Positions 1 through 8,601 of a stretch of DNA of 64,000 nt are shown in pieces. Each line of letters opens with the position of its first letter. Position 1 is the stretch's first letter. Under the pieces are notes generated by a model. The model was given only the letters and a program-made list of their open reading frames with translations, was not told the DNA's origin and did not search any database. The stretch comes from Citrobacter sedlakii NBRC 105722 (GTDB lineage: Bacteria; Pseudomonadota; Gammaproteobacteria; Enterobacterales; Enterobacteriaceae). The DNA lies in contig NZ_BBNB01000014.1 in assembly GCF_000759835.1 (NCBI RefSeq), forward strand, positions 92,569-156,568, given 5' to 3'. Made by a program: the position numbers and the translations under genes.

Positions 1-1345
1 CTACAGGCTTACCTATTGCATCACCCCAGACATCAGCAGTTTCCTGTTTCAGCGTTAGCTGTACACCATTCTGCACGCCAAACTTCCAGTCGGTAACGCG
101 CATCTCTACGTTGACGATGCCCAGTGACGGGAAATTCACCTTCGCATACATTCCAGGACGATAACGGTACCCGCTCAGATTCAGCGTCACGTTCATCGTT
201 CTGGCAATACGGGTGCGCTTTAACTTCACATCGGCCAGACGCTGAGCCTGAAATTCAGAGGTCACAAACCGAAGTTTCATGTCCTGTGAAATTTCTACGC
301 CATCCTCTGTTACCCACTCGCTGACGGAAACGGACGGGAAATCGGCCTCTGTGAATCCCTGTTCCGGGTCGACAAACGTCCCCTTGATGGTATTAACCCG
401 CTCTGACTGGGATACCTCAGGCATAATCTCTATGTCGCCTGCCAGCTGACTTTCGGTGATCACCTCTGTCGCAGGTCCATAATATGCGCCGACAAGCAAT
501 CCATGTTTTCCGGCAATATAAGTCACATCACCCGCGCACGCCGCCAGCATCCCTTCCAGAATAGTGACCTTGTTTTCGCTAAGATCGAATTCACCGTTTA
601 TCGTGTAACGTTTTTCAACGGTATTGGCGCCGGTGATCACCTCCTCATCGCAGATGTTGGCCGCTTCCTGAAACTGATCCCAGTTAATATCTGAGTCTGG
701 AACTTTCAGGTAGTTTCGGTAGTAGTCGAGAATGACCAGGGCGGCATTGTTGCTGTATCCAGTCAGACCGGTTCGCGGGTCGTAAACCTCACGACCAAAC
801 TTTTCAACCTTGATATTCGGGATGCCGGAAGGGAATTTTTCAGCGTTAAATTTCAGGGACACACGCAGCCAGGTGAGCCCTTTGCCGATCATGTCATCTT
901 TCCATGACGGGCAGTTCTCCAGCATGAACGGGTCAGCCGTCTGTCGGTTGGTGTGCAACTCAAACGATGCGTGTTCAGGGTAACTAGTTACAGGCTCATC
1001 GCCAAGCCAGATGGTTCCGATGCTGGACAATGAATGTCCCGCCAGCGCAACGGCCAGGTGCAGCATTTCGCCATCGTCCTGTTCGCCAGCCTGCTCTTCA
1101 GAGAAAAACAGCGTGCCTGAAGTCGTGGTGCGTCCGTAAACGACAGTTTTTGCGCTGGCCGCTGCTCGCAATACCTGCTTGCGTTCAGATGTGTCACGAT
1201 ATGAATCAATCCCGGAAGGCTTTTTGGTGAGCGCCTGCGTAGCAACCTGGGCGGCAACAGTGATAGCCATTGCGATCCCGTAATACTGATAAGAGGCGGC
1301 TGCGCCAGCGGCGACGGTAGCAATAATTGGGATAGCTGCAGGCAT
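1..1345 (-). CDS. Phage tail tip / host-specificity protein (gpJ-like), 3' part cut by window edge
   Basis: About 448 codons of an open frame run off the left edge. The protein would sit at the tail tip and contact the receptor. It starts MPAAIPIIATVAAGAAASYQ, with a hydrophobic Ala-rich N terminus. The body has repeated beta-type segments, such as TVVYGRTTTSGTLFF and the NIKVEKFGREVYDPRTGLTG region, which resemble central tail-hub proteins of lambda-like siphophages. The start codon overlaps the stop of the preceding gene by one base (TAATG), so the two are probably translationally coupled. It is the last tail gene seen, matching the lambda order H-M-L-K-J. The family call rests on position and general character; the receptor-binding C terminus is outside the window. 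Confidence 0.75.
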   Translation of the reverse strand, partial: MPAAIPIIATVAAGAAASYQYYGIAMAITVAAQVATQALTKKPSGIDSYRDTSERKQVLRAAASAKTVVYGRTTTSGTLFFSEEQAGEQDDGEMLHLAVALAGHSLSSIGTIWLGDEPVTSYPEHASFELHTNRQTADPFMLENCPSWKDDMIGKGLTWLRVSLKFNAEKFPSGIPNIKVEKFGREVYDPRTGLTGYSNNAALVILDYYRNYLKVPDSDINWDQFQEAANICDEEVITGANTVEKRYTINGEFDLSENKVTILEGMLAACAGDVTYIAGKHGLLVGAYYGPATEVITESQLAGDIEIMPEVSQSERVNTIKGTFVDPEQGFTEADFPSVSVSEWVTEDGVEISQDMKLRFVTSEFQAQRLADVKLKRTRIARTMNVTLNLSGYRYRPGMYAKVNFPSLGIVNVEMRVTDWKFGVQNGVQLTLKQETADVWGDAIGKPV

Positions 1346-1743
1346 TAACGCACCCTCCAGACACTCAGCGGTTTGACCCGCAAGCCAACCAGACCATTTT
1401 CACCGGGAACCCATACCGCGCCCGAACAGACAACGCCGGCACACCGTGACCCGGCATTTTCAACAACAGCAATATCTCCGCGCTGTGCCAGCTTCACCGG
1501 TACCTCATCGAGATATCGAGCCAACACCTTTTCAAGTGATCCGCCACCGCGAAGAATTGCCTTTTTTGCTCCCGTTTCGCTGTCATAAGTTCCACGCCAG
1601 CCATTCGCAAAATTCTCCCCGGTCATCGCTTCTGCACAGTCAGCAGCAAACAGGCAGCAGTCATGCTGGCCCCATGAAAAAGGCCGCTCAATGGCGGCCT
1701 TCATCACTGCGTTTAATCTGTTTTGCCAGTCCGGATGCTTCAT
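1345..1743 (-). CDS. Tail assembly protein, NlpC/P60-like (DUF6950 type)
   Basis: This 132-residue protein has the segment FSWGQHDCCLFAADCAEAM near residues 22-40. The Cys embedded in a helix after WGxHDC is typical of NlpC/P60-type cysteine peptidase folds carried by phage tails (lambda gpK position). A later GDIAVVEN strand fits the fold. It lies between the L-like and J-like tail genes and shares one base with the tip gene. It probably helps tail-tip assembly or peptidoglycan degradation on entry. Whether it is catalytically competent is not clear, because the usual catalytic His is not obvious. Confidence 0.65.
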   Translation of the reverse strand: MKHPDWQNRLNAVMKAAIERPFSWGQHDCCLFAADCAEAMTGENFANGWRGTYDSETGAKKAILRGGGSLEKVLARYLDEVPVKLAQRGDIAVVENAGSRCAGVVCSGAVWVPGENGLVGLRVKPLSVWRVR

Positions 1744-1749
1744 GCTTCC

Positions 1750-2334
1750 TCACTTATAAGTAAAACCAGGAGCATCTTTTTTATTGCCCCAGTAAATCGA
1801 ACGCTCCGCCATCTGAGCAACGTAACGAAAAATATGATCCCCGGGATACGCGGCCTGCTGCGACTCATCGGTATAACGATCGGGGAATGGGCGCTGCCAG
1901 TCCTCAAAAATATTACTGATGGTGTATTGCAGGGCGTTTGTTTTCCCGGCAGTGGCCCCGGTGCCGGAAACCTTGCCCTTAAAAAGTAAATCGGCAACCT
2001 GCACCACGCCGTTGTCATCCATCGCCACCAGGTAAATCTCAGCGCTGCGGCCAACACACCGCTCATTCAGCGTCTTTGCAAAGAGTGACAGGTCGAGCCC
2101 TGAGAGCGTCATCTTCACCTGCGTTGGGCTGGTTGTGTTCGTTTCCGTGGCATCATCAATTGACCCCATTCGCCCCATGCCGTAATAAACATACCCACCA
2201 AGCACGATTGTCCCGGTACCGGAATGTACATAAACGGTGCCGGACTCAAACTGGATATTGGCAGCGATCACCGCCGTCACCCGGTCGCGGGAAAGCCAGT
2301 CGACCATCGAATCAGAAAAAGGGGAGTACAACAT
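1750..2334 (-). CDS. Phage minor tail protein (gpL-like position)
   Basis: This 194-residue protein contains the segments SRDRVTAVIAANIQFESG and TQVKMTLSGLDLSLFAKTL, and ends in AERSIYWGNKKDAPGFTYK. Phage tail-tip hub proteins of this size occupy the same place between the tape-measure partner and the NlpC-like protein. The ATG overlaps the upstream stop codon. No catalytic motif is seen. The role is inferred from position in the H-M-L-K-J order, and the exact lambda equivalent is uncertain. Confidence 0.6.
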   Translation of the reverse strand: MLYSPFSDSMVDWLSRDRVTAVIAANIQFESGTVYVHSGTGTIVLGGYVYYGMGRMGSIDDATETNTTSPTQVKMTLSGLDLSLFAKTLNERCVGRSAEIYLVAMDDNGVVQVADLLFKGKVSGTGATAGKTNALQYTISNIFEDWQRPFPDRYTDESQQAAYPGDHIFRYVAQMAERSIYWGNKKDAPGFTYK

Positions 2335-2927
2335 TAAAACGCCTCCTCAAATTCAATGGTCATTGACGTTATCCCACCCGGTTTACGGTCAAATGCGCCC
2401 TGCAAGTTATCTGAAAGCTTGAATATCCCCCATGGTTCTCGCACCTCTACCGTACTATTTGCCGCTGGAGATGACCGCAGCATTGGGGATATAGGGATCA
2501 CAGCAACACCGCTGGAATTGCTGAATACATCCTCAGTCACTTTTTTCAGTTCCGAATTTACAGTCAGGTAGTAACCGGCTTGCATCACCATTGTATTAGC
2601 CGGCCAGCCTTTAGTTGAAAGGTTACTTCCTGTTTGATACGCATCCGTCACTAACACTGCGGCGGCAGTCGAGCCACCATCACGCCCCCAGTCACGAATT
2701 TTCACACGTCCATATTCACCGTCCAGTGACGCCAGTACTGCCTCAATTTTTCTGGCCTGAGCGTCATCCAGAACGTCATAGCCGACAGTACATTTCCACC
2801 GGGATCCCGGAAAGCGCACTACCTGGGATGAGCCATTGAATGGAGATCTGAATGTTTTGGTATTCGACTCGAGATACCAGTTGAGGGATGAAGGGCGAGG
2901 CCCTGGCCACTCTAATACATCAGCCAT
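2334..2927 (-). CDS. Phage minor tail protein (gpM-like / distal tail position)
   Basis: This 197-residue protein immediately follows the tape-measure gene with a 3-base gap. It opens MADVLEWPGPRPSSLNWYLE and has a beta-rich body, including KIRDWGRDGGS and GYYLTVNSELKKVTED, and a C terminus GGITSMTIEFEEAF. These features fit a distal tail protein that connects tube and tip. No enzymatic motif is present. The assignment rests on gene order and the overall pattern of small proteins after a tape measure. Confidence 0.6.
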   Translation of the reverse strand: MADVLEWPGPRPSSLNWYLESNTKTFRSPFNGSSQVVRFPGSRWKCTVGYDVLDDAQARKIEAVLASLDGEYGRVKIRDWGRDGGSTAAAVLVTDAYQTGSNLSTKGWPANTMVMQAGYYLTVNSELKKVTEDVFSNSSGVAVIPISPMLRSSPAANSTVEVREPWGIFKLSDNLQGAFDRKPGGITSMTIEFEEAF

Positions 2928-2930
2928 CTG

Positions 2931-5819
2931 TTAAACTCCTAGTAATCTCCGCCCCTGCCCACGGTTCTGAAAATCCTGAAGCATTTCCTGTCTGGCCCGT
3001 CTGGCGCCGTCGTCAGCCCCTTTTCTGGCAGCATCTTCCATTGCGCGATTCAATGCAGCGTCGCCATTTCCTGAAACATGAATCGTTTGCTGGACGATTA
3101 TGTCGCCAGAGAAGCCCCCTCCCTGCGCTCCCATCATCCTGACCCCCAGATTCCCGTCAGGCGTTCGGGCAAGTGGCATAATTGCTTCCGGCCCTGCTTC
3201 ACCAAATACACCAGCGCCTTTAGCGAAGGCAAAAAGCTTCGGTGAATCAAATACACCGCCAGAATATGCGCTAAGTGATGGAGAGTTATAAACCCCACCT
3301 TTAGCATTTTGTTTGAAGAAATCCAGCCCACTTGATGCACTGCCATAGGCTCCGGAAGGAGTCGAGCCACCACTGTTCGCTGAACCAAATAACGAGCCCC
3401 AAATACCTGCGCCTTGCATTGATTTGATGCCGTTTACGATCATCGCGTTCAGTAGCACTTTTTGAAGGGACTTCAGAACACTCATAGACCACTCATTCCA
3501 GTCCGCTTTACTACCGCTTAATCCATCGGCCATAGTATCGACAAGACCATTCATCGCTCCCTGAACAACGCCAGACATCTGGGTAGAATATGTCGATGCT
3601 GTATCCATCCAGTTTCGAAACCCCTGCTCCACGCCGCCCAGCCAGTCATTGTTCATCGCGTCGAGGTTTTCATAGTGTTGCTGCATTATTGCCCTCTCGC
3701 GGCCTAACGCATCGGTCAGCATTTGTGATTTAGCGTTATACGTTTCCTCGCTCATACCTTTCGATTTATCTGCATAATCACGATCAAGTTGCTGTCGCTG
3801 AGTATTATATTTTTGTTCCAGTTGAAGCAGTTCCTGCATCTGTTTCTGCTGCTTCTCACCCAGACCGAAACCAGAATCCTGAACAGCATAGCTGGCCCGT
3901 AAATTATCCAGCCCCATCTCAAGCGTACTGCGATACGATGCAAGTTCCGTCGCCTCCTTCATCAGGCGGTTATTTTTCTCCTGTTGGGCATTGCGCTCCA
4001 TCAATGAAGTAATTTCGTCTTTACGAAGCAGTAGCGATTTTTGTGCGGTAGTTAATTGGGATGGTGATCGTGTTTCCAGAGTGGAAAGCTGCTGACGCCA
4101 TTTGATGAGTTCCTGTTCAGAAGAAGACAGTTTGTTTGTTGCTTCAGCCTGAGTAACCAGCAGGGCATTTTGCTGGTTGAGCTGATCAATCATACGTTGC
4201 CCTGCATCTTCAGTAACGGCTTTACCTTTTGGCGCTGCCGGCGTTTTTGGGTCTTTAAATTGTTCGTCGATTTTTTTTCGGTTGTAAGCCTCTTTCTCAG
4301 GGCTAATGATCGAACCTGCGGCTCTCGCCTTAATCAAGGCTTGCGTGTATGCTTCTTGTGCTTTGGCTCTCTTTTCTGCGTTGCTGGCGAAACGCTGATC
4401 GATGGCGTTGATTTCCTGCTGCGCTTTGATTCCGTCCTGCTGTTTTTTAAGGTATGAATCATAGGAATCGTTAATTACGTCCTGCGCAATCTTTTCCCCC
4501 TGAAGGGATGAAAATCGTTGTTTTAATAAAGCTAAGCCTTTTTGCTGTCGATCAAGGTCATCAGATTTCCAAGGACCGTATGGCCCTGAATTAGCAGCTT
4601 GTCCACGTTCCAAATCAGCAAGCGATTTCTGTGCGCGCTCAATCTCACTGCTGGCATTCTGTATTTTCTGTTCAAGAGAAGCCTCACGACCTACATCAAG
4701 CATGGAATCCCATGCCCATCCAGCAGCCTTACCCAGTGCGTTCCACGCCGTTTCGAGTGTACCGAGGTTTTCCTTAATCTGATTCGACCGCTGGATCAGG
4801 GTAGAGGAATAGGCTTCACTGGCAACGCGAGCGGCTTCCTGCTGATTTCCTTCATCCTGAAGGGCTTTAATCTGGTTGTACGTTGACAGCGTCAGGAAGC
4901 GATACTGGTCATTAAGTTTAGTGATTGCATCCAGCGGGTCAGCTGCAATTTTGTTGAAATCACCGACTAACTGATCTGTCGCAATACCAGTGGCTTCGCT
5001 TGTTTTAACAACGGCAGTAGTCACACGTTCCAGCGAGTCTCCGGCAACCTTCCCGGACTCAATGAGTTGTTTTAGGACTGGCGCAGCGGCGGCAGTGGTA
5101 GAATTTGCTGCCGCTCCGGCTCTGGCTGCCATATCTGCCAGTTGACCAGATGTCTTCCCTACCTGATTACCCGTCAGGATAAGTGATTTATTAAATGCGT
5201 CCTGCTCCTGCGTGCCTTTGTAGTACGCCACGCCCAGCACGCCGACAGCAGCAGCAGCCAGTGTGAATGGATTGATCAGGCCCATCACATAAGAGCCGAC
5301 ACCTTTAATTGCCGGACCAATGCCGCCGAACATATCTTTTAACTGCCCGCCCTGCTGTAACAGAACCATCAATGGTGGTTGCCCTGCGGCTAAGCTTGTG
5401 ACGATATCGGTCATTTGCATCGGAACAAGTCGCATGGCAAAAGCGGTCTGCTTTGCTGACATGCCCGTATTTTTCAGTTGATCTGAAAAGCCGGTAAGAC
5501 GATTGCGGGCCTCTTCAATTTTTTTCGAATAGACATCAAAGGTCTCATCGTCCAGCATGCCTTTCGACTTAAATTTCGCCAGTTGTTGCTGTTGTTTATC
5601 CAGTTTATTCAGCGCAGCGTTAACCGGGTCAATGCGGTCAAGTAGTTCCGATAATGCTGCAGACTCTTCCTCGGTGGCTTTTGTCACCTTCCCGGCACTG
5701 AACGCAGCTTTCCGCCCCCATTCAGTCAATCCATGTAGGGCACTGGTCAGGCTTTCAGCATTTTTTTCTGCGCCGGTGCTGTCGATAATGATGGCAAGGC
5801 GGGATTTCTGTTCTGACAT
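2931..5819 (-). CDS. Phage tail tape measure protein
   Basis: At 962 residues this is the largest prophage protein here, as expected for the ruler that fixes tail length. The N-terminal 180 residues are charged and coiled-coil-like, with an early EKNAESLTSALHGL. A hydrophobic stretch (GLINPFTLAAAAVGVLGVAY) follows near residue 190. Long Gln/Lys-rich coiled-coil segments run to about residue 690. A C-terminal lambda-family tail with GGVFDSPKLFAFAKGAGVFG and EAGPEAIMPLAR is diagnostic of lambda-type tape measures. It starts at ATG after GGAGATCTCA. A terminator-like hairpin lies directly upstream and separates it from the immI-like island. Confidence 0.93.
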   Translation of the reverse strand: MSEQKSRLAIIIDSTGAEKNAESLTSALHGLTEWGRKAAFSAGKVTKATEEESAALSELLDRIDPVNAALNKLDKQQQQLAKFKSKGMLDDETFDVYSKKIEEARNRLTGFSDQLKNTGMSAKQTAFAMRLVPMQMTDIVTSLAAGQPPLMVLLQQGGQLKDMFGGIGPAIKGVGSYVMGLINPFTLAAAAVGVLGVAYYKGTQEQDAFNKSLILTGNQVGKTSGQLADMAARAGAAANSTTAAAAPVLKQLIESGKVAGDSLERVTTAVVKTSEATGIATDQLVGDFNKIAADPLDAITKLNDQYRFLTLSTYNQIKALQDEGNQQEAARVASEAYSSTLIQRSNQIKENLGTLETAWNALGKAAGWAWDSMLDVGREASLEQKIQNASSEIERAQKSLADLERGQAANSGPYGPWKSDDLDRQQKGLALLKQRFSSLQGEKIAQDVINDSYDSYLKKQQDGIKAQQEINAIDQRFASNAEKRAKAQEAYTQALIKARAAGSIISPEKEAYNRKKIDEQFKDPKTPAAPKGKAVTEDAGQRMIDQLNQQNALLVTQAEATNKLSSSEQELIKWRQQLSTLETRSPSQLTTAQKSLLLRKDEITSLMERNAQQEKNNRLMKEATELASYRSTLEMGLDNLRASYAVQDSGFGLGEKQQKQMQELLQLEQKYNTQRQQLDRDYADKSKGMSEETYNAKSQMLTDALGRERAIMQQHYENLDAMNNDWLGGVEQGFRNWMDTASTYSTQMSGVVQGAMNGLVDTMADGLSGSKADWNEWSMSVLKSLQKVLLNAMIVNGIKSMQGAGIWGSLFGSANSGGSTPSGAYGSASSGLDFFKQNAKGGVYNSPSLSAYSGGVFDSPKLFAFAKGAGVFGEAGPEAIMPLARTPDGNLGVRMMGAQGGGFSGDIIVQQTIHVSGNGDAALNRAMEDAARKGADDGARRARQEMLQDFQNRGQGRRLLGV

Positions 5820-5835
5820 TGAGATCTCCGGGCAT

Positions 5836-5859
5836 TAAAAAAGCCGCACGGTGGCGGCT
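5836..5859 (-). terminator. Rho-independent terminator upstream of tape measure
   Basis: On the minus strand AGCCGC, six loop bases and GCGGCT are followed by TTTTTAA. It lies between the island and the tape-measure gene and would block island transcripts unless the late polymerase is antiterminated. Confidence 0.7.
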
Positions 5860-5988
5860 ACTGATCGTTTATCAGGATGTTAATGGTTTATATACCTGGC
5901 TATGTTTGATACTCAGCCCGTCAGTGGTGGGACACTGGCGAACCTATATGAAGAGGGATGGCTGATTACCTCTGTATAAGGAATTAAG

Positions 5989-6219
5989 ATGAGCAAAGAT
6001 AACAAAACCCCCAGCACTGACGCGGTGACAATAGCTCATGATGTGCTTATGGCTGGAATTATCTCTACATTACCTCCGGAGCAAGCAGCAACAATAAAGA
6101 AATTTGCTATGTCCAGACTAAACGCGCGTTTAGATTTAGAGCGCTCAAAGTCGGAGCCGAATAACTTCGTTTTACAAATGCTCAATGATTCAATTGATTG
6201 TGTACAGAAACTAGTTTAA
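5989..6219 (+). CDS. Small phage protein, unknown function
   Basis: This 76-residue protein is transcribed against the tail operon. It starts at ATG after AAGGAATTAAG. The sequence is mostly helical and charged (PPEQAATIKKFAMSRLNARLDL), and no family is recognised. Its 3' end overlaps the 3' end of the converging minus-strand gene by 4 bases. Opposite orientation inside a late operon suggests an independently expressed moron gene, which is an inference. Confidence 0.6.
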   Translation: MSKDNKTPSTDAVTIAHDVLMAGIISTLPPEQAATIKKFAMSRLNARLDLERSKSEPNNFVLQMLNDSIDCVQKLV

Positions 6220-6578
6220 GGAAATTTAGCGCCGGAGCTTTTGAGTGCATTGGTAATAATACTTTCAGTGTTGCCTTGCATAACTGCGACCTCTTTAACC
6301 GCGGCCTGATTCTTGGCCGCATTGATAATTTTTACAATTACCTGATTAGCATGCTCTTTAGCCCGTTGATTGTGCCTTTCCAGTGTAAAATCAGTTATTA
6401 ACTCTTCGCTGTATGGAATGTTAGCCAGCGTTTTTGAACCGATATTTACCGACACATTACTGCCAATGCGCTGTATGAATTTCATGGCTAAGTCTTTGTT
6501 CATAGTAACACTTAATCCATTCTTTTCTGGAAATTCCACCTTGAACTCCAGCGCTTCAACTTGTTGTTCTAAAGTCAT
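6216..6578 (-). CDS. Small phage protein, unknown function (120 aa)
   Basis: The ATG at 6578 is preceded by AGGAGATAGTT, a near-ideal ribosome site, and is preferred over an in-frame start 42 bases upstream. The protein begins MTLEQQVEALEFKVEFPEK, which looks like a short coiled coil. It continues with a beta/alpha region (SVNIGSKTLANIPYSEELI) and a helical C terminus. No family is recognised. It is the last gene of the island, separated from the antirepressor gene by a strong terminator. Confidence 0.65.
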   Translation of the reverse strand: MTLEQQVEALEFKVEFPEKNGLSVTMNKDLAMKFIQRIGSNVSVNIGSKTLANIPYSEELITDFTLERHNQRAKEHANQVIVKIINAAKNQAAVKEVAVMQGNTESIITNALKSSGAKFP

Positions 6579-6606
6579 AACTATCTCCTGCCTTTCGGCA
6601 TCAGGT

Positions 6607-6633
6607 AATAAAAAACCCATCCTGAGATGGGTT
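6607..6633 (-). terminator. Rho-independent terminator after first antirepressor gene
   Basis: The minus strand reads AACCCATC, a TCAG loop, GATGGGTT, then TTTTATTA. The 8-bp stem is perfect. It ends the antirepressor transcript. Confidence 0.85.
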
Positions 6634-6651
6634 TAGGTGTATTTAAGTAGA

Positions 6652-7377
6652 TTAGGCCGCCGCACTGACGCCGAGCAGTCTGGAGATCTTCGTGATGCCT
6701 TTAGCAGTTATTAGCACCTGTTCAACAATTTTCTCACTGCCATCAGAACGGTTGACCGTCGTCACTTTATGCTCAAGATAGCCAGACTGAATTTTGTCCT
6801 GATAACCAAGCCATGCTTTGCCACCCGCGCGACGATAGATCCAGTGCCACTCGGAAAGTAGCTTGAACAGGGACTTAGGCTGAACCTGTAAATGCTTGGC
6901 AGAATCGGTAATGCACATGCTGCCATCTGCTTTCGCGATACGTTCCAGAGCTTCAACATCCGGCTTCATTTCATCGACCTGATGCTCAAGTGCAATTACC
7001 TTCTCGCTATAAGTCAGCAAAGTACCGCGCAGGAACGTAGCGTCATTGAGTGCCGCCATTGCATCAAATGCAGGCTTAGAAACCTGTTTCTCAAGTTCTT
7101 GCCAACGATCTACCAGCCGGGCTGTAAACTCTGGAGAGAGTTGAGCAACGACTACGATACTGTCGCGCTTACCTTGCTCTCCTTCAAATACATAAAATGC
7201 TACCGGGCGGCCTGCTGTAGCCTTTTCCTCAATTTGAGGAGAAGCAATCACTCCTCGTTCAATCAAGGTTTCGACTGTCCTCTTCACATTGTCATGGCGC
7301 TTCCCAACCAGGCCAGCAATATCAATGCTGGACATGGTGACAAGCTGATCTTGTACTGCTAAAGTATGTTTAGTCAT
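6652..7377 (-). CDS. Phage antirepressor, Rha N-terminal plus KilA-C/ANT C-terminal domain
   Basis: This 241-residue protein combines two known phage regulatory domains. An N-terminal pRha-like segment (SSIDIAGLVGKRHDNVKRTV, then QLSPEFTARLVDRWQELE) spans roughly residues 15-105. A C-terminal ANT/KilA-C-type DNA-binding domain (SAKHLQVQPKSLFKLLSEWHWIYRR, split here by function) spans roughly 150-230. Such proteins bind and inactivate phage repressors, or act as regulators that favour lytic growth. It is the distal gene of the arc-ant-ant unit. A possible antisense RNA covers its ribosome site (AGGAACGTAT before ATG). The domain call is confident; the target repressor is unknown. Confidence 0.85.
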   Translation of the reverse strand: MTKHTLAVQDQLVTMSSIDIAGLVGKRHDNVKRTVETLIERGVIASPQIEEKATAGRPVAFYVFEGEQGKRDSIVVVAQLSPEFTARLVDRWQELEKQVSKPAFDAMAALNDATFLRGTLLTYSEKVIALEHQVDEMKPDVEALERIAKADGSMCITDSAKHLQVQPKSLFKLLSEWHWIYRRAGGKAWLGYQDKIQSGYLEHKVTTVNRSDGSEKIVEQVLITAKGITKISRLLGVSAAA

Positions 7378-7386
7378 ATACGTTCC

Positions 7387-7441
7387 TACACGTTGTTAGA
7401 CTTCAGTGAACCGCCAGTCCTACCTGGCGGTTTTTCTTTTT
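7387..7441 (+). ncRNA. Candidate sar-like antisense RNA opposite the Rha/ANT gene leader
   Basis: A plus-strand terminator (AACCGCCAG, six-base loop, CTGGCGGTT, then TTTCTTTTT) lies between two minus-strand antirepressor genes. A plausible plus-strand promoter precedes it: TTGTAC at 7351, a 17-base spacer, then TCATAT at 7374. The RNA would be about 55 nt and complementary to the leader, up to the ribosome site. P22 controls ant with the antisense sar RNA in this way. The terminator is clear; the promoter and the function are inferred. Confidence 0.45.
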
Positions 7442-7444
7442 GCC

Positions 7445-8251
7445 CTACTGTAAACTCTGTATCGCCCCTATCACCTCCTCTTTCGGGGCTACTAGCCATC
7501 CTTTTCCCCTGAAAAATTTAACAAACCCATCAAATGACATGACCACTTGATCTTCTGTTAATGGATAAGATCCCTGCACTACACCTTTTTCATCGGTGTA
7601 AATCATCGTTCGCCCCGACCCGCTAAGCGGCATTGCTGACTGAAATGGGATTGGTTTGTTATCTTTTGGCAAAAGATCGCCTTCCAGTACCTTACCTGCC
7701 AGATACTCCATCGCTTCAGCAACCTGTTTAGGCGTCAACTCGTCAATATGGTTAACGCCAAACTCGCGGTGGATCATTTTATAAAGCGGTTGATAGTGAA
7801 TACCTGTTTTGCCCATGATGCGGTTAACCAGACCACGCAGCGGGGTGCGATCGTCGGTGCTGGTCTTGCGCGGGTTAACCGCCTGCCCTTTGGTCCAGTA
7901 GTCATGCAAAATGGTGAAGCATTCTTCCTGATACTGGATCAACTTATCGCGGATATCAGCGCGAACTTTCTCTGGGTTGATGCTAAACAACCACCCGTTG
8001 AGTTTCTTTAGTGGGAGAACAAGCATTTTCTGAATGCCGCCAGCGGAAGGTATATTCATATGAATACACCCAAACTTACCAATGTGGCGAGCCAGTTTCT
8101 GCTGCTGTGTGCCCCAACTCATGCCAAGGTTTTCAACGATAGGTTTCATCGCAACATAAGCGATACCGGCAGCCATAGCAGTAATAACCTGCTGACCGTT
8201 GAACGGCACGTAAGAGGTGTTAACAGCTTCAAGAATTGCTATACTTGTCAT
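7445..8251 (-). CDS. ant: P22-type phage antirepressor (Ant)
   Basis: This 268-residue protein has the P22_AR_N fold signature: [39 protein letters not shown], then [20 protein letters not shown] up to about residue 115. The C-terminal part contains [20 protein letters not shown] and [16 protein letters not shown], the ORF6C/P22_AR_C-like region. P22 Ant inactivates prophage repressors non-covalently. It lies directly downstream of the arc-like gene with a 69-bp leader in which a sar-like antisense RNA is encoded. The ATG has AAGGAATATTGAC before it. Confidence 0.88.
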   Translation of the reverse strand: MTSIAILEAVNTSYVPFNGQQVITAMAAGIAYVAMKPIVENLGMSWGTQQQKLARHIGKFGCIHMNIPSAGGIQKMLVLPLKKLNGWLFSINPEKVRADIRDKLIQYQEECFTILHDYWTKGQAVNPRKTSTDDRTPLRGLVNRIMGKTGIHYQPLYKMIHREFGVNHIDELTPKQVAEAMEYLAGKVLEGDLLPKDNKPIPFQSAMPLSGSGRTMIYTDEKGVVQGSYPLTEDQVVMSFDGFVKFFRGKGWLVAPKEEVIGAIQSLQ

Positions 8252-8322
8252 GTCAATATTCCTTGGTGGTTTGTTGATACCGAAGCCCCAAAGGTTGCCG
8301 CCGATGGGGCTTCACTGTTTTT
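8252..8322 (+). ncRNA. Candidate sar antisense RNA between arc-like and ant genes
   Basis: An extended -10 (TGCTATACT at 8237-8245) on the plus strand is followed after about 7 bases by a roughly 70-nt segment. This ends in GAAGCCCC, a 16-base loop, GGGGCTTC, then ACTGTTTTT. The RNA would pair with the ant leader, including its ribosome site. Position, orientation and length match P22 sar, which lies between arc and ant and is about 69 nt. The transcript itself is inferred. Confidence 0.6.
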
Positions 8323-8494
8323 ACTGACCATTTGCACGTTCCTCACGCAGGCTTTTCGCCAAGCGCTGAACTATTGCAGAGTTGATAGAAATTCCATCCA
8401 TTTCTGCCAAATGGCGGATCTCTTCCTTCATGCGCTCAGGAAGTCGAAGCATGAAGTTTTCACTTTTTTTACCCGTATAAAGAATCTCACTCAT
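8321..8494 (-). CDS. Arc-family ribbon-helix-helix repressor
   Basis: This 57-residue protein carries the Arc/Mnt fold: a strand segment ENFMLRLPERMKEEI, then HLAEMDGISINSAIVQRLAK with the conserved SxNSxI pattern of P22 Arc and Mnt. The start at 8494 uses an AAGGGGAT ribosome site; an in-frame ATG 27 bases upstream is less well placed. In P22, Arc limits transcription from Pant. Here the gene is the first of an arc-ant-ant unit, divergent from an Mnt-like gene, with palindromic operators between them. Confidence 0.85.
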   Translation of the reverse strand: MSEILYTGKKSENFMLRLPERMKEEIRHLAEMDGISINSAIVQRLAKSLREERANGQ

Positions 8495-8510
8495 TTCAAT
8501 CCCCTTGCAT

Positions 8511-8585
8511 TTTGATATCACGGTGAAATGATTTCACCGTGTCGCTATTTAGTCAATCTTTTTTTGATTACACTGTGATATCAGA
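8511..8585. promoter_or_regulatory. Divergent promoter region with Arc/Mnt-type operators
   Basis: An 11+1+11 perfect palindrome (arm CACGGTGAAAT) at 8519-8541 covers the -10 of a leftward promoter: TTGACT at 8551-8556, 17-base spacer, AATCAT. Two oppositely oriented copies of a GTGATATCA element lie at 8511-8525 and 8571-8585 (12-base core with one mismatch). The layout matches the P22 Pant/Pmnt control region in concept. Which repressor binds which element is not shown by the sequence. Confidence 0.7.
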
Positions 8586-8601
8586 TTTGAAGAGGTATCA
8601 C

